A stretch of 64,000 bases of DNA, taken from assembly GCF_003315295.1 (NCBI RefSeq), contig NZ_QNRI01000001.1:496001-560000 (forward strand), given 5' to 3'. Positions 62,262 through 64,000 of the stretch are shown here, in pieces (position 1 is the first letter of the stretch; the number at the start of each line of letters is the position of its first letter). The notes beneath the pieces were generated by a model. It was given only the letters and a program-made list of their open reading frames with translations, had not been told where the DNA came from and did no database searches. This DNA is from Paraliobacillus ryukyuensis (GTDB taxonomy: Bacteria > Bacillota > Bacilli > Bacillales > Amphibacillaceae). Position numbers and translations under genes: made by a program.

Positions 62262-64000
62262 CTATTTTTTTGATGGAACAAATCCAAATAATACAGTAGG
62301 AATCGAACTCATACATAATACATAAATCCAATCTGTTGGGGGAATCGCCACGGTTTCAAAAATTTGTTGAAGTGGTGGGTAATAAATCACGATTATTAAT
62401 AACAAAATAGAAGATAGAACCGCTCCCACCAAATAAACATTTTTCAACGGATTTCGTGCAAAAACAGAACGTGCACTCCGACAATCAAACACATGAATCA
62501 ATTGTGCCATAATAAGTGTTACAAAAGCAATTGTTCTTGCATATGTTAGTTGATCTGGATCATTTTGATAAGCAATAATAAAAGCAAGTAATGTTACCAA
62601 ACCGATCAAGAAACCCCTGGTTATTATTTTGACCCCTAGCCCTCTTGAAAAAATCCCTTCTTTGACTGGTCGAGGCGGCATACGCATCACATCTTCCTCC
62701 GGTTGGTCTACCCCTAATGCCATTGCCGGTAACCCATCTGTGACTAAATTCACCCAAAGAATCTGCACTGGAATTAACGGTAGCGGATAAGCCATTAGAA
62801 TAGCAAACAGCATAACTAGTATTTCACCTACATTGGAGGCTAGTAAGTAACGGATAAACTTTCGAATATTTTCATAGATATTACGTCCTTCCTTGATAGC
62901 TGTTTCAATTGTCGTAAAATTGTCATCCATTAAAATTAATTCTGATGATTCTTTTGCAACATCCGTACCAGTCAAACCCATACTAATGCCAATATCACTC
63001 GCTTTTAAAGCTGGTGCATCATTTACACCATCGCCAGTCATTGCTACAATATGTCCTTTTTGTTGCAATGCTTGGACAATTTTTAGCTTATGTGTAGGTG
63101 TTACCCGCGCAAATACCGCAATATCGTTGATTTGATCAGCTAATTGTTGATCAGACATTTGATTTAATTGGCTACCCGTTAAAACTGCTTCATCATTTCG
63201 TGTTAAATCTAATTGTTTTGCAATTGCGATAGCTGTTTTCGCATGATCTCCTGTAATCATCACTGTTTTAATTCCTGCATCTTTACAAGCTTTTATCGCT
63301 TTTTTAACTTCTTTTCTTGGCGGATCAATTAGACCAGCCAGGCCAACAAACGTTACATTGTTTTCAACTGAGATAGCATCATAAGAATGACCAGGAGATA
63401 GTGGTTTTATACATATAGCAATCGTCCGTAACGCTTGTGAAGCCATCTTAAGGAGTTGCGTTTCTACTTTATTATTGTCTTTCATCGAAAAAGGTCTTCT
63501 TCCTGCTTCATCGAGAATATACGTACTTCTTGGTAATAACACATCTGGTGCACCTTTAATGATTGCAAAACGTTGATGGGATTGGTCTTCAACAATAACG
63601 GTCATTCGCTTTCGATCTGAATCAAAAGCGATCTCCTCAATAATCCGAAACTGTTTTTTTGACGCTTCAGTAATATTTGCTTTATGGGCAGCAACTAAAA
63701 GCGCCACCTCTGTTGGATCGCCGTCCATGACCCATTTTTTGTTATGTTTTCTTACAGAAGCGTGGCTACATAACATCGCGTATAACAGTGATTCTTCGAC
63801 TAAACGACTGTTTGCTTTTTGATTCTTAACATAAAAATCCCCGTGAACATCATATCCATCCCCTGATATATCAAATAACTGGTGATTGACGTACAATTGT
63901 TTTACCGTCATTTTGTTTTCTGTCAGGGTCCCAGTCTTGTCAGAGCAAATGACTGTTGTATTTCCTAATGTTTCTACAGCGGCTAGTTTCCGAACGATCG
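62262..64000 (-). CDS. Cation-transporting P-type ATPase, probably Ca2+ (YloB-like), C-terminal part
   Basis: The gene continues beyond the window; about 579 C-terminal residues are visible. The reading frame extends upstream of the first internal ATG to the edge. The phosphorylation site CSDKTGTLTENKMTV is near the start of the visible part. KGAPDVLL (nucleotide domain), MITGDHAKTAIAIAKQL, MTGDGVNDAPALKASDIGIS and GLTGTDVAKE follow, then about six membrane helices. PLIPVQILWVNLVTDGLPAM is typical of SERCA/PMR1-like Ca pumps, as in B. subtilis YloB. Ion specificity is inferred. Confidence 0.95.
   Translation of the reverse strand, partial: IVRKLAAVETLGNTTVICSDKTGTLTENKMTVKQLYVNHQLFDISGDGYDVHGDFYVKNQKANSRLVEESLLYAMLCSHASVRKHNKKWVMDGDPTEVALLVAAHKANITEASKKQFRIIEEIAFDSDRKRMTVIVEDQSHQRFAIIKGAPDVLLPRSTYILDEAGRRPFSMKDNNKVETQLLKMASQALRTIAICIKPLSPGHSYDAISVENNVTFVGLAGLIDPPRKEVKKAIKACKDAGIKTVMITGDHAKTAIAIAKQLDLTRNDEAVLTGSQLNQMSDQQLADQINDIAVFARVTPTHKLKIVQALQQKGHIVAMTGDGVNDAPALKASDIGISMGLTGTDVAKESSELILMDDNFTTIETAIKEGRNIYENIRKFIRYLLASNVGEILVMLFAILMAYPLPLIPVQILWVNLVTDGLPAMALGVDQPEEDVMRMPPRPVKEGIFSRGLGVKIITRGFLIGLVTLLAFIIAYQNDPDQLTYARTIAFVTLIMAQLIHVFDCRSARSVFARNPLKNVYLVGAVLSSILLLIIVIYYPPLQQIFETVAIPPTDWIYVLCMSSIPTVLFGFVPSKK

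Noticed and set aside
62560-62757. Minus-strand frame inside the P-type ATPase
   Set aside because: It is another frame of a well-supported gene with strong family motifs.
1-64000. Search for mobile elements, CRISPR arrays, defence or toxin-antitoxin genes, tRNA or rRNA genes
   Set aside because: Every segment is accounted for by conserved core genes and short gaps; XerC is the housekeeping recombinase, not a mobile-element integrase. I found no sign of an undescribed multi-gene system.

Overview
This 64 kb window is one continuous piece of core chromosome from a low-GC, flagellated, endospore-forming member of the Bacillaceae. Protein sequences and gene order follow the Bacillus subtilis block yloB-yloC-remA-gmk-...-rnc-smc-ftsY-ffh-...-topA-codV-clpQY-codY-fla/che, read here on the minus strand. 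spoVM, the CodY, RemA and FapR regulators and the whole fla/che cluster support this placement. The genus cannot be fixed from sequence alone; a halophilic or alkaliphilic relative (Gracilibacillus/Amphibacillus/Oceanobacillus group) is a guess. All but two genes lie on the minus strand, so transcription runs from high to low coordinates. The exceptions are rpmB and a small UPF0435 (yfkK-like) gene.

Layout in the direction of transcription. 64000-60035: P-type Ca2+ ATPase (cut by the window end), yicC, remA, gmk, rpoZ. 59881-48704: coaBC, priA, fmt, rsmB, prpC, prkC, rsgA, rpe, thiN, spoVM, covering cofactor synthesis, replication restart, translation initiation, Ser/Thr phospho-signalling and ribosome assembly. 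rpmB is convergent with spoVM. 48070-45968: asp23 and fakA. 45651-42039: sdaAB, sdaAA, recG. 41952-38407: fapR, plsX, fabD, fabG, acpP, a fatty-acid/phospholipid operon with a FapR operator. 38310-30732: rnc, [yfkK-like +], smc, ftsY, ylxM, ffh (RNase III, chromosome condensation and SRP targeting). 30651-27172: rpsP, khpA, ylqD, rimM, trmD, rplS, lepB. 27161-22206: rbgA, rnhB, ylqG, ylqH, dprA. 22064-15891: topA, xerC, hslV, hslU, codY. 15373-1: flgB, flgC, fliE, fliF, fliG, fliH, fliI, fliJ, motE-like ylxF, fliK, flgD, a TIGR02530-type gene, flgE, swrD, fliL, fliM, fliY, cheY, fliO, fliP, fliQ and the start of fliR. These build the basal body, export apparatus, hook and switch.

Compared with the remembered B. 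subtilis order, sucCD (between ylqH and dprA), trmFO (between topA and xerC) and def (between priA and fmt) are absent from their usual places. A signal peptidase gene (rplS-rbgA) and an opposite-strand UPF0435 gene (rnc-smc) are extra. About sixteen genes appear to start at TTG or GTG, judged from Shine-Dalgarno placement. I see no tRNA, rRNA, insertion sequence, phage, CRISPR or defence island. No wholly new system is evident. The observations most worth a second look are: the orphan FliK-like/FlhB-C-like pair ylqG-ylqH; the altered HslV N-terminus; a perfect Spo0A-box word upstream of fla/che; an exact-consensus promoter driving xerC-hslVU-codY; and the UPF0435 gene between rnc and smc.
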